A program made the translations under genes and the position numbers. The notes beneath the pieces are model-generated. The model did not search any database, was not told the origin of the DNA, and saw nothing but the letters and a program-made list of their open reading frames with translations. Positions 9,045 through 18,370 of a stretch of 64,000 bases of DNA are shown one piece after another; position 1 is the first letter of the stretch, and each line of letters opens with the position of its first letter. The stretch comes from Novipirellula caenicola (GTDB lineage Bacteria; Planctomycetota; Planctomycetia; Pirellulales; Pirellulaceae), in the NCBI RefSeq assembly GCF_039545035.1, contig NZ_BAABRO010000014.1:124001-188000 (forward strand). The letters are read 5' to 3'.

Positions 9045-11228
9045 ATGACCTACGACCCACCGACGAAACAATATCCTTCGCGCAGGCTCAGGTTGACGAT
9101 TGCCTTTGTGATCTCGCTTTGCGTTGCGACAAACGCTTCAGACGCGTTCGCCCAGTCGGTTTGTTTGCCGTCACCTCGTTTGTTGACGACGATGCCGATG
9201 GGCGGGCAAGCGGGAAGCGAAGTCGAAGTTACGCTTAGCGGCGAGGCGATCGACGACGCCAGCGAACTGGTCTTTTCGCATCCAGGGATCACCGCAAAAT
9301 CAAAACTCGACGATGCCGGCAAAGCGGACCCCCATCGTTACGTGGTCACGATCGCGGCGGATTGTCCCGCTGGTATTCACGAAGCTCGCGTGATGACGCC
9401 ACTTGGATTGTCATCATCACGCGTCTTTTCGGTCGATACCGTCGCCGAATTGGTTCAAAGTGAACCGTCGACATCGCCAGAGCTGGCATTGCCCGTCACG
9501 ATCAACTCAATTGTCAACGCGACGATGCCGGTGCGTGGTGTGAATCATTATCGATTCGAAGCTAAACAGGATCAACGTGTCGTGGTTGATTGTGCCGCAC
9601 GTGGGATCGACAGCAAATTAAACGCGGTCGTGATCATCGCCGACGCCGCGGGTCGCGATTTATTGGTCGAGCGTCGTGGCGATCTGCTCGACTTCACGGC
9701 TCCCGCAGACGGCCAATACATCGTGAAAGTTCACGAGTTGACGTTCCAAGGAGGTGCTGAGCACTTCTATCGTCTGGCGATTCGCGAGCTTTCGGCGGAT
9801 CAGCAACCGCAGCGAATGGCGGGGACCGAAGCCGTCAACGCGTTCTCATGGCCGCCAATCGGGCTTGCTCAAGTAGCAACGACGACCGAAGTCGAACCGA
9901 ACGATTCAAAGCGGTTGGGCGAGGCGTCATTGGTGCAAACGATCACGCTGCCATGCGACATCGCGGGCACGTTCTTTCCGGCTGCCGATGTCGATGTGTT
10001 CGAGTTCACTGCGAAAAAAGGAGAGTCGTGGTGGGTCGAAGTCGCGTCGGAACGCCTCGGACTACCCACCGATCCGACGATGCTGGTCCAGCGGGTTGTT
10101 GAAAGCGCCGCCGATGGTTCAAAGACCGAATCGCTCGTCGATGTCATCGAGCTAGCCGATATTCCGAGTCCGGTAAAAGTATCCGGCAATAACTACGCCT
10201 ACGATGGTCCTCCGTACAACGCCGGGACGTCCGACATTCTTGGCAAAATCGAGATCCCCGAAGACGGTCGTTATCGGGTGCAATTGCTCGACGCATTCGG
10301 CGGGACTCGCAGTGACATTCGCAATCGCTACCGGATGGTGATTCGCAAAGCCGAGCCCGATTTTGCTCTCGTCGCCTGGGCGCTACACATGGGGCTGCGT
10401 AACGGCGACCGCAACGCGTTGTCCAAACCGATATCGCTGCGGCCCGGAGCGACAATGGCACTGGAAGTCGTCGCGTTTCGTCGCGATGGATTTGATGGCG
10501 ACATTGAATTGTCAATGCAATCGCTTCCCGATGGCGTGTTCGCACAAGGATTAAAAATTCCCGCCGGCAAATCGCGTGGCATCGTGTTGGTCACTGCGGA
10601 TGAAGGTGCTCCGTCAGGATGGGCAAACGCAACGTTCATCGGTCAAGCCGAGATCGAGGGTGAAACCGTCAGTCGCCCTTGCCGCTTGGCGTCGATGGCG
10701 TGGCCGGTGAAGGATGCATGGTCCGAAATCCCTAGCCCCCGTTTGGTCGTGGATGTGGCGGTGTCGGTTGGCAGTGCCGAAGTCGCCCCGCTGACGATTC
10801 AGCCGACTGCCGATGCCCCGATCGAAGTGGTCGCCGGTGAATCGGTGACGATTCCGCTGGCACACCGCCGACGCAGCGAATTTTCCGGAGCGACGGTTGC
10901 GATGCAAACCATGGGCAGCGGATTCGAAGCGCATCCGAAATTCGACTTGCCACTCAATGACGATCACTCCGAAGTGACCCTCGACTTGGCAAAGCTGAAG
11001 CCAGCGCCGGGCGACTACTGGATCGCTTTCTACGGAAGTGCGGTCGCAAAGTATTCGCGAGAAGCACTGGCCCCTGATCCGATGGCCCCTGCTCCGATAG
11101 TCCCTGCACCGGTGGACGCAGCAAAGCCATCAAGCGAACCTGCCAAAAAACCCTCCACCACCGACATCGCCGATATTGTGGTGTCCAAACCGATCGCGAT
11201 TCGCGTCCTACCCGCGGAGAAAAAATGA
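9045..11228 (+). CDS. Secreted PPC/Ig-like repeat protein (set 1)
   Basis: The protein is 727 residues from the ATG at 9045; a GTG at 9027 would add six residues. Residues 1 to about 37 form a signal peptide ending 'DAFAQS'. The next 100 residues look like an Ig-like fold ('GGQAGSEVEVTLSGEAID'). Two regions resemble the bacterial prepeptidase C-terminal (PPC) beta-sandwich: about 150-240 ('RGVNHYRFEAKQDQRVVVDC') and about 290-390 ('CDIAGTFFPAADVDVFEF'). A further beta-rich region follows. Near the C-terminus is a Pro/Ala-rich linker with repeated 'P-A-P' units (about 675-700). No catalytic motif is visible, so a binding or scaffolding role outside the cytoplasm is likely. It overlaps the next DUF1501 gene by four bases (ATGA) and is the counterpart of the gene at 16436. 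Confidence 0.75.
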   Translation: MTYDPPTKQYPSRRLRLTIAFVISLCVATNASDAFAQSVCLPSPRLLTTMPMGGQAGSEVEVTLSGEAIDDASELVFSHPGITAKSKLDDAGKADPHRYVVTIAADCPAGIHEARVMTPLGLSSSRVFSVDTVAELVQSEPSTSPELALPVTINSIVNATMPVRGVNHYRFEAKQDQRVVVDCAARGIDSKLNAVVIIADAAGRDLLVERRGDLLDFTAPADGQYIVKVHELTFQGGAEHFYRLAIRELSADQQPQRMAGTEAVNAFSWPPIGLAQVATTTEVEPNDSKRLGEASLVQTITLPCDIAGTFFPAADVDVFEFTAKKGESWWVEVASERLGLPTDPTMLVQRVVESAADGSKTESLVDVIELADIPSPVKVSGNNYAYDGPPYNAGTSDILGKIEIPEDGRYRVQLLDAFGGTRSDIRNRYRMVIRKAEPDFALVAWALHMGLRNGDRNALSKPISLRPGATMALEVVAFRRDGFDGDIELSMQSLPDGVFAQGLKIPAGKSRGIVLVTADEGAPSGWANATFIGQAEIEGETVSRPCRLASMAWPVKDAWSEIPSPRLVVDVAVSVGSAEVAPLTIQPTADAPIEVVAGESVTIPLAHRRRSEFSGATVAMQTMGSGFEAHPKFDLPLNDDHSEVTLDLAKLKPAPGDYWIAFYGSAVAKYSREALAPDPMAPAPIVPAPVDAAKPSSEPAKKPSTTDIADIVVSKPIAIRVLPAEKK

Positions 11229-12706
11229 GACGTTCTGCACAACCCAATCGCGATGCTGAAATGATTCGTCCGGCTCATTGTCCCGGGCCGCTCGGTAACG
11301 TATTGACCACGGGGAATCGCATCCGCGGTTCGTCTCGCCGCAGTTTCATGCGGATGGGGATCGCGGGGTTTGCCAGCCTTAGTCTGCCCAGCGTGATGCG
11401 ACTGCAAGCGGCCAGTCCGACCACGGCGAAGAAAAAGACGGCGGTCATCATGGTTTGGAAACCAGGCGGATGCTCTCACATCGACACGTATGACCCCAAA
11501 CCCAATGCGGGAACCGAGTATCGCGGCCCCTTTGGCACGATCGGAACAAAAATCCCCGGCGTCCGCTTTACCGAACTGTTGCCAAAACAGGCTGCCATCG
11601 CAGACAAGTTCACCGTGCTGCGAAGCATGCATCAAACCGCCGGGGGACATCCAGCCGGTTCCATGCAACTGCTATCGGGTGACTCTGACACGCGTGACAA
11701 ACCCAAGCCGCGGCTTCCTGATTGGATGACCGTTGCGAACTACTTGCGAGCACAAGAGGAAACGACACGAACGAATCCGTTGCCACGCTATGTCGGCGTC
11801 AACATGTCGTCCGAATACATCGGCCCGGCGTACATTGGCGAAACCTATTCGCCGTTCTCAGTCACTGGCGATCCCAATGCACCCAACTTCGTCGTCCCCA
11901 ACATCGGATTATCCGATTCACGCGAAGTCGAACGCCTGAGTCGACGAATCGACTTGCGTCAAAAACTCGATACGATGACGCGTGCGTTTGACCAATACGG
12001 TGAACTTGGCGCACTCGATGAGTTCGAAACTCAAGCGATGACGCTGCTGACAAATCCGCAAACCAAGCGTGCATTCGACCTCAGCGAAGAAGACGACGAG
12101 ACACGCGATCGTTACGGACGCAATACGTGGGGGCAACAATTGTTGCTGGCTCGACGATTAGCCGAAGCGGGTGTCGAGGTGCTGACCAGCAGTCTGCGTG
12201 GCCCGCTGTGTGGCCGTGTGCAGAACTGGGACGATCACGCCGTCAATCATCACGTGTTTGATGCGATGCGTTTTCGAGCCGCCGCCTACGACCAAGCCGT
12301 CACCGCATTGATCGAAGACATTTATCAGCGAGGCTTGGACGACCGTGTGATGGTCGTTGTCACCGGTGAATTCGGGCGTACTCCAAAAATCAATTACCAA
12401 CCCAGTACCGGAGCCGGGAACGCCAGCGCCGCGACAGGCACCAAACAACCCGGTCGCGATCATTGGCCGCGAGCGTTCTCGAACATCTGGGCTGGCGGTG
12501 GAATCCAAACGGGCCAGTGCATCGGAGCGACCGACAAACGTGGCGAAGACGTGATCGAACGTCATTGCGGACCCGGCGACTTCTTGGCAACCATTTACCA
12601 TCACCTGGGCATCGACGCTTCGAAAGTGTTTATCAAAGATTTTAACGGCCGTCCCACCCCGATCGTCGATCACGGCAAGCCGATTCCCGAGTTGATACGT
12701 GCTTAG
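11225..12706 (+). CDS. Tat-exported DUF1501 protein (set 1)
   Basis: The protein is 493 residues. A twin-arginine signal 'SRRSFMRMGIAGFASLS' lies at about residues 37-53, after an unusually long basic leader. The mature part has the DUF1501 signatures: 'WKPGGCSHIDTYDPKP', 'RSMHQTAGGHPAGSM', 'NWDDHAVNHH', 'VVVTGEFGRTPKIN' and 'GRDHW'. These resemble the metal-binding pattern of the alkaline phosphatase/sulfatase superfamily, to which DUF1501 is distantly related. The enzymatic reaction is not established. It is translationally coupled to the preceding PPC protein (ATGA at 11225). The family almost always accompanies DUF1549/DUF1553 proteins, as it does three times in this window. Confidence 0.9.
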   Translation: MRRSAQPNRDAEMIRPAHCPGPLGNVLTTGNRIRGSSRRSFMRMGIAGFASLSLPSVMRLQAASPTTAKKKTAVIMVWKPGGCSHIDTYDPKPNAGTEYRGPFGTIGTKIPGVRFTELLPKQAAIADKFTVLRSMHQTAGGHPAGSMQLLSGDSDTRDKPKPRLPDWMTVANYLRAQEETTRTNPLPRYVGVNMSSEYIGPAYIGETYSPFSVTGDPNAPNFVVPNIGLSDSREVERLSRRIDLRQKLDTMTRAFDQYGELGALDEFETQAMTLLTNPQTKRAFDLSEEDDETRDRYGRNTWGQQLLLARRLAEAGVEVLTSSLRGPLCGRVQNWDDHAVNHHVFDAMRFRAAAYDQAVTALIEDIYQRGLDDRVMVVVTGEFGRTPKINYQPSTGAGNASAATGTKQPGRDHWPRAFSNIWAGGGIQTGQCIGATDKRGEDVIERHCGPGDFLATIYHHLGIDASKVFIKDFNGRPTPIVDHGKPIPELIRA

Positions 12707-12740
12707 CGGCGGCAAATTAGGGCAATTGCGTTTTGTTGAT

Positions 12741-12809
12741 ACGCTCGCCAGAGCGTGGATCGTTGCGGCGCAAATGCGAAACACCACCTTCTGGCGAAGC
12801 TAGCTACGA
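12741..12809. repeat. Single copy of the CGCCAGA palindromic element
   Basis: Within the short gap before the gene at 12845 lie ACGCTCGCCAGAGCGTGG (12741-12758) and, after a spacer of about 25 bases, ACCACCTTCTGGCGAAGC (from 12783), ending CTAGCTACGA at 12809. This is a rearranged, reverse-oriented relative of the 95-base unit repeated four times at 57331-57710. It lies upstream of the likely start, so it may form part of the 5' untranslated region. Confidence 0.75.
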
Positions 12810-12844
12810 TATTTCCTTCAGACCGATTTTTCTCGCCTACCGTC

Positions 12845-15082
12845 ATGCAAACCGTTTTTCAACATTGCTGTCTCTTGATTTGGATCGCGTGTTGCGTTGC
12901 GATCGCGACTGCGCCCACGTTTGCGGCCGATCAAGCGGTTAGCTTCGAACTGGATATCCAACCGATACTGACCGCTCAAGCTTGTAATTCGGGCGCGTGC
13001 CACGGTAAACAGCGTGGCCAAAACGGGTTTCAGCTGTCGCTGTTGGGGTTTGATCCCGAGTTCGACCACGCCGCGGTCAGCCGTGATGCACGCGGCCGAC
13101 GTATTTTTCCCGCCTCGCCCGAGAACAGTCTGCTGCTGCTCAAAGCGACTGCGGAATTGCCGCACGGGGGTGGACGCAAACTCGAGCGAGGTTCCGACGA
13201 CTATCAAACCTTGGTGCAGTGGATTCGGCAGGGAGCACCACGCCGCGTCGACGGTGAGCCGACACTCGTTAAAGTCACGCTCGAGCGAGATTCGTTTTCG
13301 CTTACCCCGTCGCAGGCCGAATCGCTAAAGGTTACCGCCCATTACAGCGACGATTCGACACGCGACGTCACACGGCTAGCGACTTATTTGTCCAACGACG
13401 ACGCGGTGGTTTCGGTCGACGCAACCGGCGTCATCCAAGCTGGTTCGCTGCCAGGCGAAACGGCGGTGATGGCACGTTACATGAACCATATCGAAGTCGC
13501 CAACGTGGTAATCCCACAAACCGAACCGCTGCCGCCTGCGGTGTTTGAATCGCTGCCGCGAAATGGATTCATTGACGAATTGGTCTATGAAAAGCTGCAG
13601 ACGCTGGGGATCGAGCCATCGCCGAGCGTCGAGGATCATGTTTTCTTGCGACGCGTCAGCCTGGATCTGATTGGTCGGTTGCCGACGGTCGAAGAGACGC
13701 GAGCGTTTCTTGATGGCAGTGAAAGCGAAACCCCGGCACAACGGCGAGCCAAGCTGGTCGATCAATTGCTCGAGCGACCTGAATTTGCGGATCACTGGGC
13801 CGTATTCTGGGCCGATCTACTGCGTCCGAATCCCTACCGCGTCGGTATCAAGGCGGTGATGAACTACGACAACTGGATCCGGCAACAATTTCGCGACGAG
13901 GTGCCCTATGACACCTTTGTTCGTCAATTGGTGACCGCCAAAGGAAGCACGTGGCAAAACGGAGCCGCCACCCTGTATCGTGATCGTCGCAGCCCCGATG
14001 AGGTTGCAACGATGGTCAGCCAATTGTTCCTGGGCATCCGATTGGACTGTGCCAAATGCCACCACCATCCGTTTGAACGATGGAGCCAACAAGATTTCTA
14101 CCAGTTCGCTGCCTACTTCTCCAAAGTGGGCTACAAGGGCACCGGACTGTCGCCGCCGATCTCCGGTGGCGAAGAGGTGGTGTTTACCTCGAGCAAAGGC
14201 ACGGTGTCGCACCCGCTGACCGGCGAAACGATGACGCCGACGCCGCTATTCGAGATCGCGGAGGTGGAAGGTGATGATCCGGTCGCAGAGAATCACGGCG
14301 ACCCGACCGATCCTCGCGATGCGCTCGCAAAATGGATGACGTCCACCGACAATGACTTCTTTGCCCAAGTCCACGTCAATCGCACTTGGGGAATCCTGAT
14401 GGGGCGAGGGCTTGTCGAACCGGTCGACGATCTACGCACCACCAATCCGGCGACCAATCCGAAGCTGTTGAGTGCATTGGCCAACGATTTTCAAGCTTCA
14501 GGTTACGATTTCAAACATCTGCTCAAAACGATCACGTTGTCGCAAGTCTATCTGCACAGCTCCGAACCGACGGCGTCCAATGTCGCCGATCGGTTAAATT
14601 ATTCACGTCACTACCGTCGCCGACTGCGAGCCGAAGTGTTGGCCGATGCCGTGGCCGATGTGACCCAAACAACCGAATCGTTCCAGGCGATGCCGCCCGA
14701 TTCGCGTGCCAACCAAGTTTGGACAACGCGAGTCAATTCGATCTTTCTCGATACCTTCGGCCGCCCCAACGAAAATCAAGATCCGCCGTGCGAACGGACG
14801 CCCGATTCGACCGTCACCCAAGCACTGCATTTGATGAACTCACAACAGCTAGACACGCGTGTTCGTTCGGACAAAGGTCGCGCGGCGGAATTGGCTGCGA
14901 GTGAAAAGTCACCCGAGCAAATTGTCGACGAGTTGTACTTGGCGATCTTCACGCGATATCCGACAACGGACGAACGCGACTACGCGGTTGAGCTAGTCAC
15001 CTCGGCCGAGAATCGACGCAGCGTGATCGAAGACCTGATGTGGGCGATGCTCAATTCCCCAGAATTCTCAATCTTGAACTAG
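12845..15082 (+). CDS. PSCyt1/Big2/DUF1549/DUF1553 secreted cytochrome protein (set 2)
   Basis: The protein is 745 residues from the ATG at 12845, which places a signal peptide ('IWIACCVAIATAPTFAAD') at the N-terminus; an open GTG at 12755 would lie in the repeat. A CX4CH motif is at C47-C52-H53 ('CNSGACH'). A Big2-like domain covers about 110-200 ('HYSDDSTRDVTRLATYLSND'). DUF1549 spans about 225-420 ('LRRVSLDLIGRLPT', then CAKCH at 402-406 and HHPFERWS). DUF1553 spans about 480-740 ('HVNRTWGILMGRGLVEP'). It is collinear with the gene at 6619 throughout, so the two are paralogues. A DUF1501 gene follows after ten bases, then a PPC-like gene, which is the reverse of the order in set 1. Confidence 0.9.
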   Translation: MQTVFQHCCLLIWIACCVAIATAPTFAADQAVSFELDIQPILTAQACNSGACHGKQRGQNGFQLSLLGFDPEFDHAAVSRDARGRRIFPASPENSLLLLKATAELPHGGGRKLERGSDDYQTLVQWIRQGAPRRVDGEPTLVKVTLERDSFSLTPSQAESLKVTAHYSDDSTRDVTRLATYLSNDDAVVSVDATGVIQAGSLPGETAVMARYMNHIEVANVVIPQTEPLPPAVFESLPRNGFIDELVYEKLQTLGIEPSPSVEDHVFLRRVSLDLIGRLPTVEETRAFLDGSESETPAQRRAKLVDQLLERPEFADHWAVFWADLLRPNPYRVGIKAVMNYDNWIRQQFRDEVPYDTFVRQLVTAKGSTWQNGAATLYRDRRSPDEVATMVSQLFLGIRLDCAKCHHHPFERWSQQDFYQFAAYFSKVGYKGTGLSPPISGGEEVVFTSSKGTVSHPLTGETMTPTPLFEIAEVEGDDPVAENHGDPTDPRDALAKWMTSTDNDFFAQVHVNRTWGILMGRGLVEPVDDLRTTNPATNPKLLSALANDFQASGYDFKHLLKTITLSQVYLHSSEPTASNVADRLNYSRHYRRRLRAEVLADAVADVTQTTESFQAMPPDSRANQVWTTRVNSIFLDTFGRPNENQDPPCERTPDSTVTQALHLMNSQQLDTRVRSDKGRAAELAASEKSPEQIVDELYLAIFTRYPTTDERDYAVELVTSAENRRSVIEDLMWAMLNSPEFSILN

Positions 15083-15092
15083 GTACGGATAC

Positions 15093-16436
15093 ATGAATCG
15101 AAACCACCATCGTAATTGTGACGGGATTACCCGCCGCGACGGGTTGAAACTTGGTCTGCACGGCTTGATCGCCGGTGGATTGGCCGGGGCGCTGCGAGCA
15201 ACCTCGGCTCATGCGTCGGAAACGCCTGCGTCGCTATTAAAAAGACAAGCCGACGCGTGCATCCTGATTTGGATGGATGGCGGCCCGAGTCACTACGAGA
15301 CGTTTGATCCGAAACCCGACGCACCGATCGAGATTCGAGGGAAATACGAACCGATTGCAACGCAAACCCCTGGCATCCATTTTTCCGAGCCGATGAAACG
15401 GCTGGCGGCGATCTCGGATGACTTGGCGATTGTTCGCTCGATCCGGCACGATCAAGGCAATCACGGTGCCGGTAACCACTACATGATGACCGGAGCTCCA
15501 CCGCGAATTCCGGTGGGCTGCGGTGCGTTTGTCAGCTTTCATCCCAGTTTGGGAAGCGTCGTTTCGCACCAAGTCGGTGCCCCCGATGGCATTCCAGCCT
15601 ACTTTTCGATCCCCAGCATGTCGCGTTCGGGAGGACCGAATTTTCTCGGCGCCAAACACGCTCCATTTGTCGTTCCCGACAATCCGAACAGCTCGTCGTT
15701 CCAAGTCCGCGATGTGACGATCCCGAGCGGGTTAACCGATCAACGATTCGCATCGCGTCAAGACATTCGCAATCAGATCGACAAGCTGAAACGGATCAAA
15801 GACGCAGCCGCGGGGGATCCCGTGATGGCCGCCGACGAATTTTATGTCCAAGGCATGGAATTGGTTAGCAGCCCCCAATCGCAAGCCGCCTTTGACATCC
15901 ATTCCGAACCCGATAAAGTGCGTGACGCCTACGGCCGCAACACCTTTGGCCAGCAAGCATTATTGGCACGCCGTCTGGTCAGCGCCGGGGTCCCCTTTGT
16001 CACCTTAGTGCAAGGCGGTTGGGATCATCATACCGATCTGTTTGACGCCTACGATAAAAAGATGCCGTCGTTCGAAGCGACCATCGCGGCACTTGTGTCC
16101 GATTTGAAGGACCGTGGCATGCTGGAGCGGACGCTCGTGATCGCCTTGGGCGAGTTCGGACGGACGCCAAAGATCAATGACCGCGGCGGCCGCGATCACT
16201 GGTCCAACGCGATGAGCGTCATGTTTGCTGGCGGAGGAACCTCGGGCGGCCAAGTTATCGGCGCCACCGATCGTCATGGCTATGCGGCGGTCGAGCGTGT
16301 ACTTTCGCCCGAAAATTTTGTCTCAACGGTTTATCGCAAACTCGGGATCGATGCCGGGCAAATGTTGCACTCCCCCGAAGGCCGACCGGTGCACTTGGTC
16401 AGCGACGCCACACCGATCTCGGAATTGATGAGCTGA
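15093..16436 (+). CDS. Tat-exported DUF1501 protein (set 2)
   Basis: This 447-residue protein starts ten bases after the DUF1549/DUF1553 gene. Its Tat signal is 'ITRRDGLKLGLHGLIAGG' at about residues 12-29. DUF1501 signatures are 'WMDGGPSHYETFDPKP', 'RHDQGNHGAGNHYMM', 'GGWDHHTDLFD', 'LGEFGRTPKIN' and 'GRDHWSNAMS'. It has the complete His/Asp-rich pattern, somewhat shorter than the 493-residue paralogue in set 1, which carries an insertion after 'GRTPKIN'. Its stop codon overlaps the start of the next gene by one base (TGATG at 16434-16438), so the two are probably translated together. The substrate is unknown. Confidence 0.9.
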   Translation: MNRNHHRNCDGITRRDGLKLGLHGLIAGGLAGALRATSAHASETPASLLKRQADACILIWMDGGPSHYETFDPKPDAPIEIRGKYEPIATQTPGIHFSEPMKRLAAISDDLAIVRSIRHDQGNHGAGNHYMMTGAPPRIPVGCGAFVSFHPSLGSVVSHQVGAPDGIPAYFSIPSMSRSGGPNFLGAKHAPFVVPDNPNSSSFQVRDVTIPSGLTDQRFASRQDIRNQIDKLKRIKDAAAGDPVMAADEFYVQGMELVSSPQSQAAFDIHSEPDKVRDAYGRNTFGQQALLARRLVSAGVPFVTLVQGGWDHHTDLFDAYDKKMPSFEATIAALVSDLKDRGMLERTLVIALGEFGRTPKINDRGGRDHWSNAMSVMFAGGGTSGGQVIGATDRHGYAAVERVLSPENFVSTVYRKLGIDAGQMLHSPEGRPVHLVSDATPISELMS

Positions 16437-18208
16437 TGCGAATCGAATTGAACTCACGCCCTTCCGTCGCCTCTGCCCGTAGCGGCAGGACGCAAGCCCT
16501 CCGGTCGTTCGCATCTCGTTTGCATGTTTCCGCACGCTTCAAACCGGACGGCTTGCGCCGTACCGCTAAAGGATCGATCATTGCCACCGTTTCGGTCCTG
16601 CTCTGGTTGGCCGTTCCTACGCTCGCATCGGCCCAAGTGCAACTCGATCGCTTCTATCCTCCGGTCGTCTCGGTCGGAAATACGACGACTGTCAAAGCCG
16701 AAGGCAAATTTCCGAAGTGGCCCGTCAAAGCCGTCCTGGATCGTGACGACGTTGAGGTGATCATCGAAAAGGATTCGGGACAACTCAGTGTCAAGTTGCC
16801 CGCGGACGCCGCCCCCGGGATCGCTTGGATTCGGCTGTTCGACGATGCCTCTGCTTCGAAGCTTGTTCCGTTGTTGATTGAGTCCGCAGCGGCGATCGAA
16901 GAGGTCGAACCGAACCAAAAGATTGCCGAAGCCACCCCGATCTCGCTTCCCGCAGTTGCCTATGGACGACTCGCCAAATCCAACGAGATTGACACCTTTC
17001 GCGTCCAGCTAAAACAGGGGCAAACGTTTGTCGCAACCACGTTTGCGAATCGGCCGCTCGGGTCACCGATGGACGCGGTGATGCAGTTGGTAGACGAACA
17101 CGGTAACGTGATGGCTCAAGCCGATGATGATCGCGGAATCGACCCGCAACTGGTCTACGAGCCCGAGGAGGACCGCGAGTTGTGGGTGCGGATCTTTGCC
17201 TTTCCCGAGGTCCCCACCGGAACGATCGGTTACGCTGGTTCGGCTTCATTTGTCTACAGCATTCGGATGACCCAGGACGCTTACGTCGACCATGTGTTAC
17301 CGCTTGTGTTGCCCGTGAATGCCGTCGCTTCCGACACCACCCCGTTCGGATGGAACCTGCCGCCCAAATACGATCTGCATCATTCTTTGGTGACCGACCA
17401 TTCGCCTCGGATCGCTCATCTTGCTGCGTCACTTGGTTGGCAGTGGCAAACGTCACTGCCGCATGATGCCGTTGTCGTTTCCGAATCCAAGGACAGTGGT
17501 TTTGCGATTGCTGCATCGTTGCCGTGCGTCTTTTCCGGACACATGAGCGAAGCGAACGATGTTGATCGCCTGCGTTTACAAGCGGAGCCCGCCAAGCGGT
17601 ATCGAGCAGAACTCCACTCGCGAGCGTTTGATTTGCCGCTCGATTCACAACTGCGTGTGATCCATGTCGCCGACGGCAGCGAGCTGGCCCGCAACGATGA
17701 CGTCTCGCGAGGGCAATACGACTCGGTGGTCGAGTTCACGGCAAAGGAGGCCAGCGAATTAGAGCTGCAAGTATCGGATCTGGTCGATGGGCACAGTGCT
17801 CGTCACGCCTACAGCGTTGTGATCAGCGAAGTGTTACCGGCCGTGGATTTGACGGTCGGCGAAGATCACTTTGCGACCGGCAAAGAAGGGATCGTGGAGA
17901 TTCCAGTGGCGATTGCTAGGAAGCATGGTTTTAGCCAAGAATTGACGATCAGCGCCGAGGGGCTGCCAGAAGGGATCAAGGCCGAGTCGGTCGTCTCGGA
18001 GAGTAAAGGCGACTCGTCAAAGTCGGTGAAATTGAAACTCGTCGCCGACAAAACCACCAGCTTTCAGGGCCCTTTTCGCATCACCGCCCGTCCGACGGCT
18101 GATGCCGACAAAACGGCTGAAGCCATCACGTACACCGCAATTCACTCACTGCGAGACGTGGTCACCACCCAAAGCCTCTGGTTAACCGTCCCCGCAGCCA
18201 AACAATAA
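16436..18208 (+). CDS. Secreted PPC/Ig-like protein with a palindromic element in its 5' end (set 2)
   Basis: The protein is 590 residues from the ATG that overlaps the DUF1501 stop. A recognisable signal peptide appears only at about residues 45-66 ('SIIATVSVLLWLAVPTLASA'), preceded by a 44-residue Arg/Ser-rich leader. Residues about 15-45 of that leader are encoded by a dispersed palindromic element (16479-16570), which explains the odd N-terminus. The mature part has an N-terminal Ig-like region ('YPPVVSVGNTTTVKAEGKFP') and two PPC-like beta-sandwich regions ('GRLAKSNEIDTFRVQLKQG' and 'GHMSEANDVDRLRLQAEP'). A TTG codon at residue 29 could be an alternative start, but it too lies within the element. 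It is the set 2 counterpart of the gene at 9045; no enzymatic motif is seen. Confidence 0.75.
   Translation: MRIELNSRPSVASARSGRTQALRSFASRLHVSARFKPDGLRRTAKGSIIATVSVLLWLAVPTLASAQVQLDRFYPPVVSVGNTTTVKAEGKFPKWPVKAVLDRDDVEVIIEKDSGQLSVKLPADAAPGIAWIRLFDDASASKLVPLLIESAAAIEEVEPNQKIAEATPISLPAVAYGRLAKSNEIDTFRVQLKQGQTFVATTFANRPLGSPMDAVMQLVDEHGNVMAQADDDRGIDPQLVYEPEEDRELWVRIFAFPEVPTGTIGYAGSASFVYSIRMTQDAYVDHVLPLVLPVNAVASDTTPFGWNLPPKYDLHHSLVTDHSPRIAHLAASLGWQWQTSLPHDAVVVSESKDSGFAIAASLPCVFSGHMSEANDVDRLRLQAEPAKRYRAELHSRAFDLPLDSQLRVIHVADGSELARNDDVSRGQYDSVVEFTAKEASELELQVSDLVDGHSARHAYSVVISEVLPAVDLTVGEDHFATGKEGIVEIPVAIARKHGFSQELTISAEGLPEGIKAESVVSESKGDSSKSVKLKLVADKTTSFQGPFRITARPTADADKTAEAITYTAIHSLRDVVTTQSLWLTVPAAKQ
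16479..16570. repeat. Palindromic element inside a coding sequence
   Basis: The left arm TAGCGGCAGGACGCAAGCCC (from 16480) and the right arm CCGGACGGCTTGCGCCGTAC (ending CGCTAAA at 16570) are imperfect inverted repeats with a loop of about 40 bases. The right arm is the reverse complement of the left arm of the element at 8929. The length keeps the reading frame open, so the element has been absorbed as N-terminal leader codons of the 16436 gene. Confidence 0.7.
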
Positions 18209-18326
18209 GACAAGGTTGCAAAAAATGCGGCGGTCGCAACCAGAGAGGCAGGGCTTTCAATTTTGACAAGCCATCGCAACGCTCGCCAAAAGGCAGAACA
18301 TTGGCAAAATCACGAAGCGATGAGAG

Positions 18327-18360
18327 GCTGTAACCACGGAGTTTAATCCGTGGTTACAGC
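18327..18360. terminator. Perfect 14-bp hairpin between convergent genes
   Basis: GCTGTAACCACGGA (18327-18340) and TCCGTGGTTACAGC (18347-18360) are perfect reverse complements around a six-base loop. The hairpin lies between the plus-strand gene ending at 18208 and the minus-strand lipoprotein gene ending at 18371, as expected for a bidirectional terminator. There is no T-tract on either side, so it could instead be another palindromic repeat. The rest of 18209-18370 holds nothing recognisable. Confidence 0.5.
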
Positions 18361-18370
18361 TGACCGGTCG

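Noticed and set aside
11030-11668. 212-residue minus-strand frame
   Set aside because: It lies antisense to the PPC and DUF1501 genes, which have clear motifs and coupled starts.
16791-17648. 285-residue minus-strand frame
   Set aside because: It is antisense to the clearly coding 16436 gene, very rich in Arg, and shows no domain.
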